From Desulfobulbus alkaliphilus (lineage in GTDB: Bacteria; Desulfobacterota; Desulfobulbia; Desulfobulbales; Desulfobulbaceae): a DNA stretch of 64,000 nucleotides. The position numbers and the translations under genes were made by a program. A model generated the notes under the pieces. That model was not told the DNA's origin. It saw nothing but the letters and a program-made list of their open reading frames with translations, and searched no databases. Within the stretch, counting starts at the first letter, position 1. Each line of letters begins with the position of its first letter. The stretch lies in contig NZ_JAFFQC010000001.1 of the NCBI RefSeq assembly GCF_016918545.1, positions 62,001 through 126,000 on the forward strand, written 5' to 3'. Positions 8,606 to 19,463 of the stretch are shown in pieces.

Positions 8606-9604
8606 CTACAGTTGGACCTCCCGAAGATACTCGCAGGTTTCTTCCGGCGGCATGGGATTGATGTAGAAACCAGTGCCCCATTCAAATCCGGCAATGGAGG
8701 TCAGCTTGGGAACGATCTCGAAATGCCAGTGATAATGCTCCAGCGGGCCGGAGCGAAGAGGCTGGGTATGGAGGACAAAATTGTACGGCACATTGGCAAT
8801 ACAACCGTCCAGTCGCCGCAGGGTTTCAGAGAAAATCTCCGCCAGGGCGATCAGGGACGCGTCATCCTGATCGACATAGGAAGAATTATGCTCCCTGGGC
8901 AGAATCCACATTTCAAATGGTGACCTGGGAGCAAAGGGGGTGATAGTGACAAAGTGGCTGTTTTCGCAGACCAGCCTGATTTTCTGCTGAATTTCCTGAC
9001 GGATGATGTCACAGAAGATGCACCGGTCTTTATACTTGAAATAGGACAGACTGCCGTCGAGTTCCGAGGTCACCATGCGGGGCAGGATAGGCAGAGCGAC
9101 CAATTGGGAATGGGAATGCTCCAGGGATGCCCCCGCTGCCTGGCCAAAATTTTTAAAAACCACCACATAATTAAAGCGCCGATCCTGGGAAAGATCGCGG
9201 ATACGGTCGCGAAATGCCCTGAAGGTCAACAGCATCTGACTGGGGGGTAGGTGGGAAAAGCGAGCCTGGTGATCAGGTGTCTCGATGATGACCTCATGGG
9301 CACCGATGCCGTTCATGCGATCGTAGAGCCCCTCACCCTGCTTGTCAAGATGGCCTTCAATCACCAGGGCTGGATACTTGTTGGGCACAACACGCATCTT
9401 CCAGCCGGAAGAATTCGGAACCCCCCATTCCCGGCCATAGACCAGCACCTCATTGGGGGTGGTTTTTTCGTGCCCAGGGCACAGGGGACAAAAACCACCC
9501 TTGACCTTGAACTCCTCAACCAGGAAATCAGTAGGTCGCTTGCCCCGTTCCTGAGCGATTATGATCCAGCGACCGAGGATCGGATCTTTGCGTAATTCAG
9601 GCAT
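8606..9604 (-). CDS. galT: Galactose-1-phosphate uridylyltransferase
   Basis: A 332-aa HIT-superfamily nucleotidyltransferase of the GalT type, which exchanges UMP between UDP-glucose and galactose-1-phosphate. It starts MPELRKDPILGRWIIIA, with CPLC near residues 38-41 as zinc ligands and the catalytic histidine motif EHSHSQ at 162-167 (the family usually shows HPHSQ). WHFEIVPKL near the C-terminus is also characteristic. No galK/galE are nearby. In non-galactose users this enzyme often serves sugar-nucleotide interconversion, and related proteins include ADP-glucose phosphorylases, so substrate is inferred. It follows the DksA-like gene by 8 bp. Confidence 0.9.
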   Translation of the reverse strand: MPELRKDPILGRWIIIAQERGKRPTDFLVEEFKVKGGFCPLCPGHEKTTPNEVLVYGREWGVPNSSGWKMRVVPNKYPALVIEGHLDKQGEGLYDRMNGIGAHEVIIETPDHQARFSHLPPSQMLLTFRAFRDRIRDLSQDRRFNYVVVFKNFGQAAGASLEHSHSQLVALPILPRMVTSELDGSLSYFKYKDRCIFCDIIRQEIQQKIRLVCENSHFVTITPFAPRSPFEMWILPREHNSSYVDQDDASLIALAEIFSETLRRLDGCIANVPYNFVLHTQPLRSGPLEHYHWHFEIVPKLTSIAGFEWGTGFYINPMPPEETCEYLREVQL

Positions 9605-9612
9605 TGAATCTC

Positions 9613-9975
9613 TTACCGCCCCTGTTCTTTTTCCTGCTGTTCCTGCCGGGTCTTGCAGTCAATGCAGAACTTGGCCACCGGTCGGGCCTGCAGCCGTTTA
9701 AATGCAATTTCGCAACCGCAGCCAACACAGATGCCATAGGACCCGTCTTCGATCCGGGCGAGGGCCTCGTCAACCTTATCCATGAGTTTGCGCTCCCTGC
9801 CGCGGATGCGCAACTCGAAACTGCGGTCCGATTCCATACTGGCCCGATCGTTGGGGTCCGGGACATTGCCGGTCTGGGTGGTCATCTCGCTGAGGGTCTG
9901 TTCCACGTCACTATTGATTTCAGCTTTGATTGCCTCAAGCTGTTGTTTAAAATACTGCAGGTTTTTTTCATCCAT
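9613..9975 (-). CDS. DksA/TraR-type C4 zinc-finger protein
   Basis: A 120-aa protein. The start at 9975 was chosen for the TTGGAGAG ribosome binding site and because homology-like sequence begins there. The N-terminal half is an alpha-helical coiled coil with acidic residues near the tip (DPNDRASMESD, ~40-50). The C-terminal half holds the C4 zinc finger with C83, C86, C104 and C107. DksA-family proteins enter the secondary channel of RNA polymerase and adjust promoter activity, often with ppGpp. It is shorter than E. coli DksA (151 aa), so it may be a paralogue. It shares the run with rpoZ, whose product contributes to a ppGpp site. Confidence 0.88.
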   Translation of the reverse strand: MDEKNLQYFKQQLEAIKAEINSDVEQTLSEMTTQTGNVPDPNDRASMESDRSFELRIRGRERKLMDKVDEALARIEDGSYGICVGCGCEIAFKRLQARPVAKFCIDCKTRQEQQEKEQGR

Positions 9976-10136
9976 TTCCACTCTCCAACATAGGTGGGGG
10001 TTGTCCAACTCAACTCCGCCAGGGCGACCATCAATTCCGTGCCTTGATCCTGGACCGTCTGTACCCGTTCTCCGGGTACAGTCATCACAGGACTTTCCCG
10101 GTGCCTGCAACCAGGGCTCGAGGGTGCAACACGGGA

Positions 10137-10622
10137 TCACGTCCTGACAAACACCCCGCTTGTACCGCCGCTCTTCCGCAGCAGACGGATATCCGAGATG
10201 ACCATTGTTTTGTCAACAGCCTTGCACATATCGTAAATGGTCAGGGCAGCAACCGAAACCGCTGTCAGTGCTTCCATTTCAACCCCGGTTCGTCCGGTCA
10301 TGCCCACCCTTGCCTCAACTTCGATCATTGCCTGCTGGTCGTTCAGGATGAAAGAGATGTCAGCCGAGGTGATGGGCAAAGGATGACACAGGGGAATAAG
10401 TTGATCAACCTTTTTGGCAGCCATGATGCCGGCTATCCGGGCCACGCCGAGCACATCTCCCTTTGCCACCGTCCCCTGGCGGATCATCTCGAAGGCCTGT
10501 GGTGTCATCCGTACAGTGGCGGCGGCCACTGCCCGGCGGACAGTCTCGCCCTTGCCACTGACATCGACCATCCGGGCATTGCCGGCGGCATCAAAATGCG
10601 TCAGGCGCGACTCATCAGCCAT
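10137..10622 (-). CDS. moaC: Cyclic pyranopterin monophosphate synthase MoaC
   Basis: A 161-aa protein matching MoaC, which with MoaA converts GTP to cyclic pyranopterin monophosphate, the first step of molybdenum cofactor synthesis. Conserved stretches include [32 protein letters not shown] and [26 protein letters not shown]; the last contains the catalytic Asp/Lys region. Its start overlaps the dnaJ stop by 8 bp (ATGGCTGA), which implies coupled translation. About 160 bp without a gene separate it from the DksA-like gene downstream. Confidence 0.96.
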   Translation of the reverse strand: MADESRLTHFDAAGNARMVDVSGKGETVRRAVAAATVRMTPQAFEMIRQGTVAKGDVLGVARIAGIMAAKKVDQLIPLCHPLPITSADISFILNDQQAMIEVEARVGMTGRTGVEMEALTAVSVAALTIYDMCKAVDKTMVISDIRLLRKSGGTSGVFVRT

Positions 10623-11766
10623 TGGCTACCTTTTCCGAGTCGTCGCTTTTCTTTTTCTGTTTGCCAAGGTGGCCGTGAAATAAGCGGGAGAAAAACCCTT
10701 CCTCTTCCTGTTCCTTGCTCATGCCATCGAATTCCCTGAGCAGTTCCTTTTGCCGTTTGCTCAGTTTTGTGGGAGTCTGTACCTGCACCTCAACCACCAT
10801 ATCGCCCCTGCCTCCTCCGCGCAGACTGGGAACCCCCTCACCCCGCAGGGTGAATCGTTCACCGGATTGGGTTCCGGCCGGTATCTTGAGTTTGCTGGTT
10901 CCGTGAATGGTGGGCGCTTCCACCTCGCATCCCAGGGCGGCCCGCACCATGGACAACGGCAACCGCAGGTAGATGGTCTGGCCATCACGCTGGAAGTATT
11001 CATGATCGTCAACATGGATGACCACATAGAGATCACCGGATGGACCGCCGCGACGCCCGCCCTCACCCTCGCCGGTGAGACGCATCCGCGATCCGGTATC
11101 AACTCCTGCCGGAATACGGATATTGACTTTTTTGCTGCGATTGACCAATCCCTGTCCATGACAATCGGCACAGGGGTCGGTGATCACCTGGCCGGTACCG
11201 CCGCAACGGGGGCAGGTCGTGCTCACCTGAAAAAATCCCTGCGAACGAATGACCTGGCCCCGCCCCTGACATCCGGGGCACGTCTGTGGATGATGGCCTG
11301 GTCGTGCGCCTGTCCCCTCACAGGTCCAGCAGGTTTCCCTTTTGGTGATTTCCACCTGCCGGTTGACGCCATGGACGGCTTCCATGAACGAGATGTTAAT
11401 ATCGTAGCGAAGATCCTCGCCCTGCACCGGTGCGTTGGGATCCCGTCGTCTGCCACGACCGCTGAAGCCGAAGATATCACCGAAAATATCGTTGATATGG
11501 GAAAAAATATCATCATTGCTCCCCGGTCCTCGATAGCCACTGTTATGCAGGCCTTCCTTGCCATAGGTGTCATAGATCCGCCGTTTCTGTCCATCACTGA
11601 GCACCTCATAGGCCTCGGCGGCTTCCTTGAATTTTCCTTCGGCCTCGGGGTTGCCGTTGTTGCGGTCAGGATGATACTGCATGGCCAGCTTCCGATAGGC
11701 TTTTTTGATGACCTCAGCGGAAGCGTCTTGAGCGACTCCGAGAATTTCGTAATAACTCTTGCTCAT
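10615..11766 (-). CDS. dnaJ: Chaperone protein DnaJ
   Basis: A 383-aa class A DnaJ (Hsp40) cochaperone that stimulates DnaK ATPase and binds unfolded proteins. The start is placed at [10 protein letters not shown]; the reading frame extends six codons further upstream without family resemblance. Domains in order: J domain with HPD at residues 32-34, a Gly/Phe-rich linker (~70-115), a zinc-binding region with four CxxCxGxG repeats ([32 protein letters not shown]), then the substrate-binding C-terminal domains. The neighbour is rpoZ 27 bp upstream rather than dnaK/grpE. Confidence 0.97.
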   Translation of the reverse strand: MSKSYYEILGVAQDASAEVIKKAYRKLAMQYHPDRNNGNPEAEGKFKEAAEAYEVLSDGQKRRIYDTYGKEGLHNSGYRGPGSNDDIFSHINDIFGDIFGFSGRGRRRDPNAPVQGEDLRYDINISFMEAVHGVNRQVEITKRETCWTCEGTGARPGHHPQTCPGCQGRGQVIRSQGFFQVSTTCPRCGGTGQVITDPCADCHGQGLVNRSKKVNIRIPAGVDTGSRMRLTGEGEGGRRGGPSGDLYVVIHVDDHEYFQRDGQTIYLRLPLSMVRAALGCEVEAPTIHGTSKLKIPAGTQSGERFTLRGEGVPSLRGGGRGDMVVEVQVQTPTKLSKRQKELLREFDGMSKEQEEEGFFSRLFHGHLGKQKKKSDDSEKVANG

Positions 11767-11793
11767 GATTGTCTCTACGTACACTAGCTTTCG

Positions 11794-12060
11794 TTACTCT
11801 TCACTGTCTTCTGCTTCAGCCGCAACAGCGACTTTTTCCTCAGCCTTGCGTTTCCTGGGAAGATCGTGGATGTTCTCAAAGGTCACCTCACCGGCGGCAA
11901 TCTCCCGCAGAGTCATGACAATCTCTTTGTTCTTACCGGCAACAAGAAAAGGTTCGCCTTTCCGATGCTGGCGAATCCTTGCCACTGTCAGATGGATCAG
12001 GGAAAAACGGTTCCCATCTCCCACTTTTTCCAGACAGTCTTCCACCGTGATTCGTGCCAT
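11794..12060 (-). CDS. rpoZ: DNA-directed RNA polymerase omega subunit
   Basis: An 88-aa protein beginning MARITVEDCLEKVGDGNRFSL, the omega signature, with VARIRQHRKG and TLREIAAGEVT following. Omega helps beta-prime fold and assemble and forms part of a ppGpp site on RNA polymerase. It is the first gene of the minus-strand run toward glyS. The C-terminus is acidic and low in complexity (AEEKVAVAAEAEDSEE), as is common in this subunit. The 450 bp upstream hold a repeat-element copy rather than a gene. Confidence 0.95.
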   Translation of the reverse strand: MARITVEDCLEKVGDGNRFSLIHLTVARIRQHRKGEPFLVAGKNKEIVMTLREIAAGEVTFENIHDLPRKRKAEEKVAVAAEAEDSEE

Positions 12061-12182
12061 GTTCTCCTTCTCCTCTATTAAAAATCCCGGAGCAAACCAT
12101 CTCCGAGCGTCTTTACCAACCTGTCCCGCCCGGTTTTCCTGAAAAAATCAAAAAAAATACCTCAGGCGGACCGACCGTTGAA

Positions 12183-12400
12183 CCTGAATCCGTGACGGCT
12201 GGACTTTTATTTGGATTGTATTCTGCTGTTATCAGGCTTTAATTGCAGCGAAATCTTTGATAATAACCTTCACTCGCCGCCCTTCGGGGCGTCCAACTTC
12301 TCGCCATCTTCATTGCCCGTTATTATCCATCAAAGTGTCCTTCCATCGAACGGTTACGGATAACAAAGCTGCCGTGCGGACAAACACTCACGGATCCAGG
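12183..12400 (+). repeat. Dispersed element: long copy C (218 bp)
   Basis: A full-length long-form copy between rpoZ and purA. It starts CCTGAATCCGTGACGGCTGG, contains the small hairpin CGCCCTTCGGGGCG at ~12288 and the large internal inverted repeat (ATTGCCCGTTATTATCCAT ... ATCGAACGGTTACGGATAA), and ends CACTCACGGATCCAGG. No clear target duplication is visible. The flanks 12061-12182 and 12401-12514 contain nothing I can assign. Confidence 0.85.
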
Positions 12401-12514
12401 GTTTTAGTAATAATCATGATCCTGGATTTGACAAGAGCCCCCTTCGTTTGCGGGATTGCACACTATCGAGCCTGATCATGCGCAGATTGAGCGCAGCTGA
12501 ACAAATACAGCTTT

Positions 12515-14126
<1,612 letters not shown>

Positions 14127-14304
14127 GCTGTCATAAACCTTATTAATTTAGCAGTTATGAATCAAAAAGTCAAACAAGAGCCAAATACTCTCGAATACTG
14201 TCGGGGAAAAAACAAGTTAGTGTCGAACCGGCCACCAGGATAGGCACAGTGCGGTTTGCCGCATCCCTGAACCCATCTCTTGGTCCCGCCCGCTCCTGCC
14301 TTGC

Positions 14305-14333
14305 TTGACACCTTGGGTCAAATTTCGTACTGT
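14305..14333 (+). promoter_or_regulatory. Candidate sigma-70-type promoter for tatBC
   Basis: TTGACA (14305-14310), a 17-bp spacer, then TACTGT (14328-14333), about 125 bp before the tatB start. The -35 box is consensus and the -10 is weak. Another TATAGT lies a few bases further on. Confidence 0.35.
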
Positions 14334-14457
14334 TATAGTTTTGAACCTGTTGATTCACCAGTCGCAAATACACGAATAGTTCTGCGCGGCGAAAGCACTT
14401 TGATGATCGCTGCCAAACCCTCGCATCAACATCAACACCAGCTCCCGGTATCTGCCC

Positions 14458-14916
14458 ATGTTTGGAATCGGCCTCCCGGAATTAATCGTTATCTTTGCCG
14501 TTGCCCTCATTGTGGTTGGTCCGGACAAATTGCCGGGTCTGGCCCGCTCCCTTGCCAAAGGGCTGGCAGAGATGAAAAATACCATGCACCAGGTCAAGGA
14601 AAGTCTGGCTCAGGAAAGCGAAGACCTGAATTCAGTCGAAAAAGACCTGCGCAAATCCGCCGACGAACTGAAGGCAAAAATGCTGGATGTCGACCCTTCT
14701 GTCTGGGAGATACCAACAAGGCAACCTTCCGAAAAAAACGAGGAAAACGACCCCATCGATCTGCGGCCGGTGTCACCGTACCCTCAGGAAAACGAGGGCG
14801 GCAAAGCCCCCCTGCCCCCTGAAGAGAAAGGGCAACAAGAGGCTGACCAGAACCCTGACCAGGATCAACCTTCAAACCGGCAAGGCAGCGAACCAGCAAC
14901 CCGCCACCATGATTGA
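14458..14916 (+). CDS. tatB: Sec-independent translocase protein TatB
   Basis: A 152-aa TatA/TatB-family protein. Residues 1-20 form the single membrane helix ([22 protein letters not shown]), followed by the amphipathic helix with [12 protein letters not shown] and a long charged tail rich in E, K, P and Q. TatB rather than TatA is favoured by the length, the GLPEL start and the tatC gene overlapping its end by 8 bp. Together with TatC it receives twin-arginine signal peptides, which in sulfate reducers are found on periplasmic hydrogenases and formate dehydrogenases. No tatA is adjacent. Confidence 0.87.
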   Translation: MFGIGLPELIVIFAVALIVVGPDKLPGLARSLAKGLAEMKNTMHQVKESLAQESEDLNSVEKDLRKSADELKAKMLDVDPSVWEIPTRQPSEKNEENDPIDLRPVSPYPQENEGGKAPLPPEEKGQQEADQNPDQDQPSNRQGSEPATRHHD

Positions 14917-15652
14917 AGTTCTGGAACAGTACCGCCCGCATCAGGTGGAGATGCGCAGGCGGCTGATGTACTGCTGCCTGACCATTGCCCTCACCAGCTG
15001 CATCGCCTATCTGTTCAAGGAGCAAATCGCCTCCTGGTGTATGCAACCGTTGTACATGGCCTACCCGGACCTGGGTAAACTGGTGTACACCAATCTGATG
15101 GAAGCTTTTATCAGCTACCTGAAGCTGTCGCTGCTGACTGGATTGATCGTCAGTTTTCCCTTTATCCTGTATCAAGCCTGGCTCTTTATCGCCCCGGGTC
15201 TGCGCAAACACGAACAGCAACTGGTGCGGCGCATCACCCTGTGGGGCAGCCTGCTCTTTGCCGGTGGCGCCCTGTTCGCTTTTTTCATTGTCCTGCCCAC
15301 ACTGCTCGCCTACTTCATGAGCTACGCCGGAGAAGACCTCACGCCAATGATCAAGATCGGTCTCTACCTGACGTTCATTGCCCGCACCATCCTCGCTTTT
15401 GCCCTTGCCTTTGAAATTCCCTTTCTCATGGTCATGGCCACCCGGACCGGGCTGCTTGCCCGTGATCATTTCCAGAAAAACCGCACCTACTTTTATATCG
15501 CCATTCTCGTACTCGCCTTTCTGCTCGCCGCCGGCGATCCCGTTGCCGCGCTGCTCATCTCCCTGCCCCTCTTCGTTCTCTACGAAACCGGGATCCTTGC
15601 CGGCAGAATCTTTGCCAACAGGAAAACCCATCAGGATCCCGCCAACCGGTGA
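14909..15652 (+). CDS. tatC: Sec-independent translocase protein TatC
   Basis: A 247-aa polytopic protein of the TatC family. The ATG at 14909 overlaps the tatB stop and yields [19 protein letters not shown], corresponding to the usual cytoplasmic N-terminus (HLxELRxRL). Six hydrophobic segments follow, with the conserved [21 protein letters not shown] loop and helix near residues 80-100. The reading frame is open further upstream, but that part overlaps tatB and is unrelated to TatC. TatC is the core signal-peptide receptor of the twin-arginine export system. Confidence 0.95.
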   Translation: MIEVLEQYRPHQVEMRRRLMYCCLTIALTSCIAYLFKEQIASWCMQPLYMAYPDLGKLVYTNLMEAFISYLKLSLLTGLIVSFPFILYQAWLFIAPGLRKHEQQLVRRITLWGSLLFAGGALFAFFIVLPTLLAYFMSYAGEDLTPMIKIGLYLTFIARTILAFALAFEIPFLMVMATRTGLLARDHFQKNRTYFYIAILVLAFLLAAGDPVAALLISLPLFVLYETGILAGRIFANRKTHQDPANR

Positions 15653-15721
15653 TTGTCGTGTATCCGCACGCAATCCCAGGCACCTCAGCCTTGCACGGTC
15701 GCCCCTGTCCCTCCTGCTGAA

Positions 15722-15754
15722 GCGGGAAACTGCTTCTCCCGCAACCTTTTTTCT
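15722..15754 (+). terminator. Rho-independent terminator after tatC
   Basis: GCGGGA and TCCCGC arms around a 9-nt loop, followed by AACC and a T-rich tract, 70 bp after the tatC stop. The stem is short but the position is right. Confidence 0.6.
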
Positions 15755-15767
15755 TTCTTTTTTCTCC

Positions 15768-15796
15768 TTGACTTGCCCTGTCCCTTTCCAGATAAT
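15768..15796 (+). promoter_or_regulatory. Candidate sigma-70-type promoter for the chemoreceptor gene
   Basis: TTGACT (15768-15773), a 17-bp spacer, GATAAT (15791-15796): five of six consensus bases in each box. It lies directly after the tatC terminator and ~150 bp before the chemoreceptor start. Confidence 0.55.
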
Positions 15797-15948
15797 CAGA
15801 ACAGATGAACAACAAGTGGATTTTCCAGGTATAACAATGACTCTCACCTCAAAACGGTTCTCAAAAACAAAGTAGACCGGTCTGCTTTATTTCACTGTTT
15901 CAACCGGTGCGGAAACAGTGCAATCTTTGTTTTTTTCAGGAGTATGCG

Positions 15949-17997
15949 GTGAAAAATTTAAAACTGGGTGTCAAACTGGTCGGCGGCTTTATCATGACCG
16001 CCCTGATCATCCTGATAGTGGGGCTGCTCTCCATTTCTCAACAGGCCAACCTGCAACGACAAGCGGAAGAACTCGGCAATGAGGCAATTCCGGCGGTCCG
16101 TGACATTCTTGTCGTCAAAAGCGAGGCCGCCACTATTCAGGCCCTGATGCGGAGTCTGCTCACAACCTACGCCACCAGAGAACAGCGCGAACAGGCCCAT
16201 CGCCAACTGCCGGAATCCCGGGCAATCTATGGCGCCGCCAGGGACCACTTCATGACCTTGCCCTTTTTCCCCTCGCTGGAAAACGAATGGCGGGAGTTCA
16301 CCACCAATATCACCGCCTGGGTCGGGGTCAACAATCAGGTGGTGGAGATGTCCCAGGAACTCATGGCCATGGACATCACCCAGCCTGACCTGATGAAACA
16401 ACTGATGGCTGAATTTGAAATCGCCCATTACACCCTGCTGGCCAATACAAGTCGCCTGGTGATGGCTGACATCCCCTTCGAAGGCGGCGAGAGCGCCACC
16501 GCCTGCACCCTGGGTCGATGGATGGACAACCCGGGTACCACCAACCCGGAAATCCTGGCCCTGATCAACCAGCTCAGAGAGCCGCACAATGAACTGCATC
16601 GCCAGGTGGGTCGGATCAAAAATCTGATGGCCAACGGTCAGGTGGAAGCGGCCCGGAACGCTCTCACCAACAATCTTTTTCCAGCCTCGGAGGAAGTCTT
16701 TGCCCTGTTCTACCAAATTAACGCCGTGGTGGACAATGCCAGCGAACTCTTTGTCCGTATGAACCAACTGCTGCTGATCGATGCCGCCGAGTTTCAGGAC
16801 CGCACCTTTGCCGCCATCGACACCATGGTGCATAGTGCTGAGGAACTAGCCGCCGCCTCGGTGGCGGATGCCCAGACCATAGCCAACCGCGGACGCCTGA
16901 TTACCATTATCTGTGTAATTGGTGGCATTCTCCTCGCCGTGGCCCTTGGCATCATCCTCACCCGTTTAATCACCGGGCCGCTGTTCAAAGGGGTCAACCT
17001 GGCCAAGGCCATGGCTGAAGGCGATCTGACCAAAACCATGGATGTCGACCAGAAAGACGAGATCGGCACGCTGGCCAACTCCCTCAACGAGATGACCACC
17101 AGCCTGCGACGGATGTTCGGCGATATCAGCCAGGGTGTAAGCCGGGTCGATGAGTCCTCGGTCCAACTCGCCGCCATCGCCAATCAGATGTCCTCCGGCT
17201 CCGAATCCACCGCCACCCGTTCCGGTCAGGTGGCCGCGGCAGCCGAGCAGATGAGCGCCAACCAGGCCTCGGTCGCCGCCGCCATGGAGCAGGCCTCGGT
17301 CAACGTCAATATGGTCGCCGCCGCCGCGGAAGAGATGAGCGCCACCATCAACGAGATCGCCAGTAACTCGGGCAAGGCCAAGGATATCACCGGCGAGGCG
17401 GTCAACCAGTCGCATAAGGCTTCGGAACGCGTCAATGAACTGGGCCGGGCCGCCGATGAAATCAATAAAGTCACCGAAGCCATCACCGAGATTTCCGAGC
17501 AGACCAACCTGCTGGCCCTCAACGCCACCATCGAGGCTGCCAGGGCTGGTGAGGCGGGTAAAGGCTTTGCGGTCGTGGCCAACGAGATCAAGGATCTGGC
17601 CAAGCAGACTGCCGAGGCCACCCTGGATATCAAGAATAAGATCGAGGGCATTCAGCAGGCCACCGGGGTGACGGTGACTGAAATCAACCAGATCAGCGCG
17701 GTCATCGCCGATGTCGACCAGATCGTTGCCACCATCGCCTCGGCGGTGGAGGAACAGTCCGCCACCACCAAGGAAATTGCCCAGAATGTCAACCAGGCCT
17801 CCCAGGGCATCACCGAGGTCAACGAAAATGTGGCGCAAAGCTCGACAGTCGCTGCTGAAATCGCCACCGACATTGCCGCGGTCAATGAAAGCGCCAACGA
17901 AATGAGCAATGCCAGTTCCCAGGTCAAGGTCAGTGCCGAGGAGTTGGCAACCATAGCGGAAAAACTCAAGGAAATGGTGGCCAGGTTCAAGACCTGA
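15949..17997 (+). CDS. Methyl-accepting chemotaxis protein with a periplasmic CZB-like zinc site
   Basis: A 682-aa transmembrane chemoreceptor. The start is the GTG at 15949, with CAGGAG six bases upstream. TM1 is near residues 8-28, a helical periplasmic region covers 30-314, and TM2 is near 316-337. HAMP (~338-390) and a long cytoplasmic signalling domain with the tip [19 protein letters not shown] near 517 follow. It ends without a CheR-binding pentapeptide. In the periplasmic region H160, C186 (CTLGRW), H213 and H217 (HNELH) are spaced as in the CZB zinc-binding signature (Hxx[WFYL]-x~22-CxLGxW-x~21-HxxxH). CZB domains are usually cytoplasmic, so this location is notable. Ligand is unknown; zinc or an oxidant such as hypochlorite is possible by analogy. 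Confidence 0.92.
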   Translation: MKNLKLGVKLVGGFIMTALIILIVGLLSISQQANLQRQAEELGNEAIPAVRDILVVKSEAATIQALMRSLLTTYATREQREQAHRQLPESRAIYGAARDHFMTLPFFPSLENEWREFTTNITAWVGVNNQVVEMSQELMAMDITQPDLMKQLMAEFEIAHYTLLANTSRLVMADIPFEGGESATACTLGRWMDNPGTTNPEILALINQLREPHNELHRQVGRIKNLMANGQVEAARNALTNNLFPASEEVFALFYQINAVVDNASELFVRMNQLLLIDAAEFQDRTFAAIDTMVHSAEELAAASVADAQTIANRGRLITIICVIGGILLAVALGIILTRLITGPLFKGVNLAKAMAEGDLTKTMDVDQKDEIGTLANSLNEMTTSLRRMFGDISQGVSRVDESSVQLAAIANQMSSGSESTATRSGQVAAAAEQMSANQASVAAAMEQASVNVNMVAAAAEEMSATINEIASNSGKAKDITGEAVNQSHKASERVNELGRAADEINKVTEAITEISEQTNLLALNATIEAARAGEAGKGFAVVANEIKDLAKQTAEATLDIKNKIEGIQQATGVTVTEINQISAVIADVDQIVATIASAVEEQSATTKEIAQNVNQASQGITEVNENVAQSSTVAAEIATDIAAVNESANEMSNASSQVKVSAEELATIAEKLKEMVARFKT

Positions 17998-18017
17998 TCA
18001 GCATCTGGAGTCCATGG

Positions 18018-18056
18018 AAAAAGGGGTGTCGCCCAAGCGGGCGGCGCCCCTTTTTT
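18018..18056 (+). terminator. Rho-independent terminator after the chemoreceptor gene
   Basis: AAAAAGGGGTGTCGCCC, a small loop AAGC, then GGGCGGCGCCCCTTTTTT: a slightly imperfect GC-rich stem with a T6 run, starting 21 bp after the stop codon. Confidence 0.88.
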
Positions 18057-18094
18057 GTGGTGCTGGTCTCCCTTTCCTTAGTTTTGTCGTCGAC

Positions 18095-18222
18095 TCTGAA
18101 TCGGTAACGGCCGGACACTTGTTTTGGATATATCATGCTGTAATCGTGATATAATTACAGCAGAACCCTTGATGACAACCTTCACCGGCCGCCCTTCGGG
18201 CCGTCCGCTCACGGATCCAGAG
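18095..18222 (+). repeat. Dispersed element: short copy E (~126 bp)
   Basis: A short-form copy. It begins TCTGAATCGGTAACGGCCGG, keeps the ATAATTACAGCAGAACCCTTGA core and the small hairpin GGCCGCCCTTCGGGCCG, then passes directly to the right terminus CTCACGGATCCAG. It lacks the ~95-bp internal hairpin segment of the long copies. The remaining gap to 18347 holds a G10 run (18312-18321) and no gene. Confidence 0.85.
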
Positions 18223-18347
18223 CAGACGTACTCGAGAAAACCAATTGTTGGCTGAAGTGAGGCACGACCCCCTACATGTGCATCAAAGCATGACGGCAAT
18301 GATGGCAAAATGGGGGGGGGGAACCGGCCATCCCTGCTCCTTCAGGC

Positions 18348-19373
18348 TTACACGCCAGTGGGCAGGACTTCCTGCTTGAGCAGGCAGCAGGAAATACGAT
18401 GCACCGGAGAACCATCGGCATGATAACGGATGTTTTCAGGCTGGAGCAGCCGGTTCATGACGCAGCCCTCCGGAATGACCAGGGGAAAGAAGCGATCCTC
18501 GTTGAGGCCGTCGCGATGCACGAGCCGGTTCTCCTGGATATGAAAGCTGTGGATGGGGTAGTCTTCGCACAGCGGACAACGATACACCCGGCCGTTGGGA
18601 AAAACAAAATAATTCTCGGCTACAAGACCGGCACAGAGGAAGGGTTCATCGCTTTCCAGATACACCTTGGGATACACCGCATGGATCCCCAGGCGGGCGG
18701 CTTCGGCGGCCACACGGGGGACAACCGCCAGCCAGCGCTCCGGGTCGACCTGCCAATCGACTTCCGTCTTGACTGTGCTGACCGCCGAGGCACCGCGCAG
18801 GCCGATGACCTGGATGAAAAAGCGTCGCACCCCCAAATCCTCCAGCAAAGCCGGCATCCGGTGGAGATGATCGATATTGAGACTGGACACCGTATAGATC
18901 AGGCTGACGCTGAAACCGGCGGCCACGGCCCGACGGATATTGTCGGTGCAGACCGTAAACACTCCCTGCCCGCGGATCGGATCGTTGACCGCGGCCTCGG
19001 GACCATCCAGGCTGAAGCTGAGATAATCCAGTTCTTCCGGGGTGACCCGGTCCAGCAGGTTATGAAAAAGAAAACCGTTGGAATCAACGGTGACCGCATA
19101 GCGCATCGATTTTGCCGTCCTGATGATGGCAGCCAGATCGGGGTGCAGGGTGGGCTCGCCGCCAAGAAGGATGAGCTTGGTCTGCTTGTCCGGCCGGGCA
19201 AACAACCTCAGCCAGCTGACCGCGGTGGCCATGGACAGGGTAGTGCTACCGTGCTGGGCAGGGTTGATGTAGCAGTGACGGCAGGAAAGATTACAGGCGG
19301 TGAGCAGGTGAAAAAAAACGTTGCGTTCTCCGGGCTGAAAAGCAACGGTTTTTGCCGTCAGTATCTCGTTCAT
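18348..19373 (-). CDS. Radical SAM protein (SPASM-like C-terminus)
   Basis: A 341-aa radical SAM enzyme. The cluster motif CNLSCRHC (C27, C31, C34) would bind the [4Fe-4S] that cleaves S-adenosylmethionine. LILLGGEPTLHPDL matches the GGEP motif for SAM binding. The C-terminal part carries further cysteines (FLCAGL, VYRCPLCEDYP, ISCCLLKQ) like SPASM/twitch extensions that bind auxiliary clusters. Such proteins modify peptides or other substrates, but no precursor peptide or obvious partner is adjacent, so function is unknown. The next gene upstream is a deaminase, with a repeat fragment between them. Confidence 0.85.
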   Translation of the reverse strand: MNEILTAKTVAFQPGERNVFFHLLTACNLSCRHCYINPAQHGSTTLSMATAVSWLRLFARPDKQTKLILLGGEPTLHPDLAAIIRTAKSMRYAVTVDSNGFLFHNLLDRVTPEELDYLSFSLDGPEAAVNDPIRGQGVFTVCTDNIRRAVAAGFSVSLIYTVSSLNIDHLHRMPALLEDLGVRRFFIQVIGLRGASAVSTVKTEVDWQVDPERWLAVVPRVAAEAARLGIHAVYPKVYLESDEPFLCAGLVAENYFVFPNGRVYRCPLCEDYPIHSFHIQENRLVHRDGLNEDRFFPLVIPEGCVMNRLLQPENIRYHADGSPVHRISCCLLKQEVLPTGV

Positions 19374-19387
19374 GGAAGCAAAGACAG

Positions 19388-19452
19388 GATATTATAATTG
19401 CAGCATCATCCTTGATGATGACCTTCACCAGCCGCCCTTCGGGCCGCCTGTG
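19388..19452 (+). repeat. Dispersed element: internal fragment F
   Basis: A 65-bp piece matching the middle of the family: ATTATAATTGCAGCATCATC, then CCTTCACCAGCCGCCCTTCGGGCCG. Both termini are missing. It lies in the gap between the radical SAM gene and the deaminase gene. Confidence 0.75.
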
Positions 19453-19463
19453 CGTGCTGACCG

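Noticed and set aside
9976-10136. N-terminal extension of the DksA-like gene to 10140
   Set aside because: The extra 55 residues do not resemble the family. The start at 9975 has a good GGAG site and begins the coiled coil.
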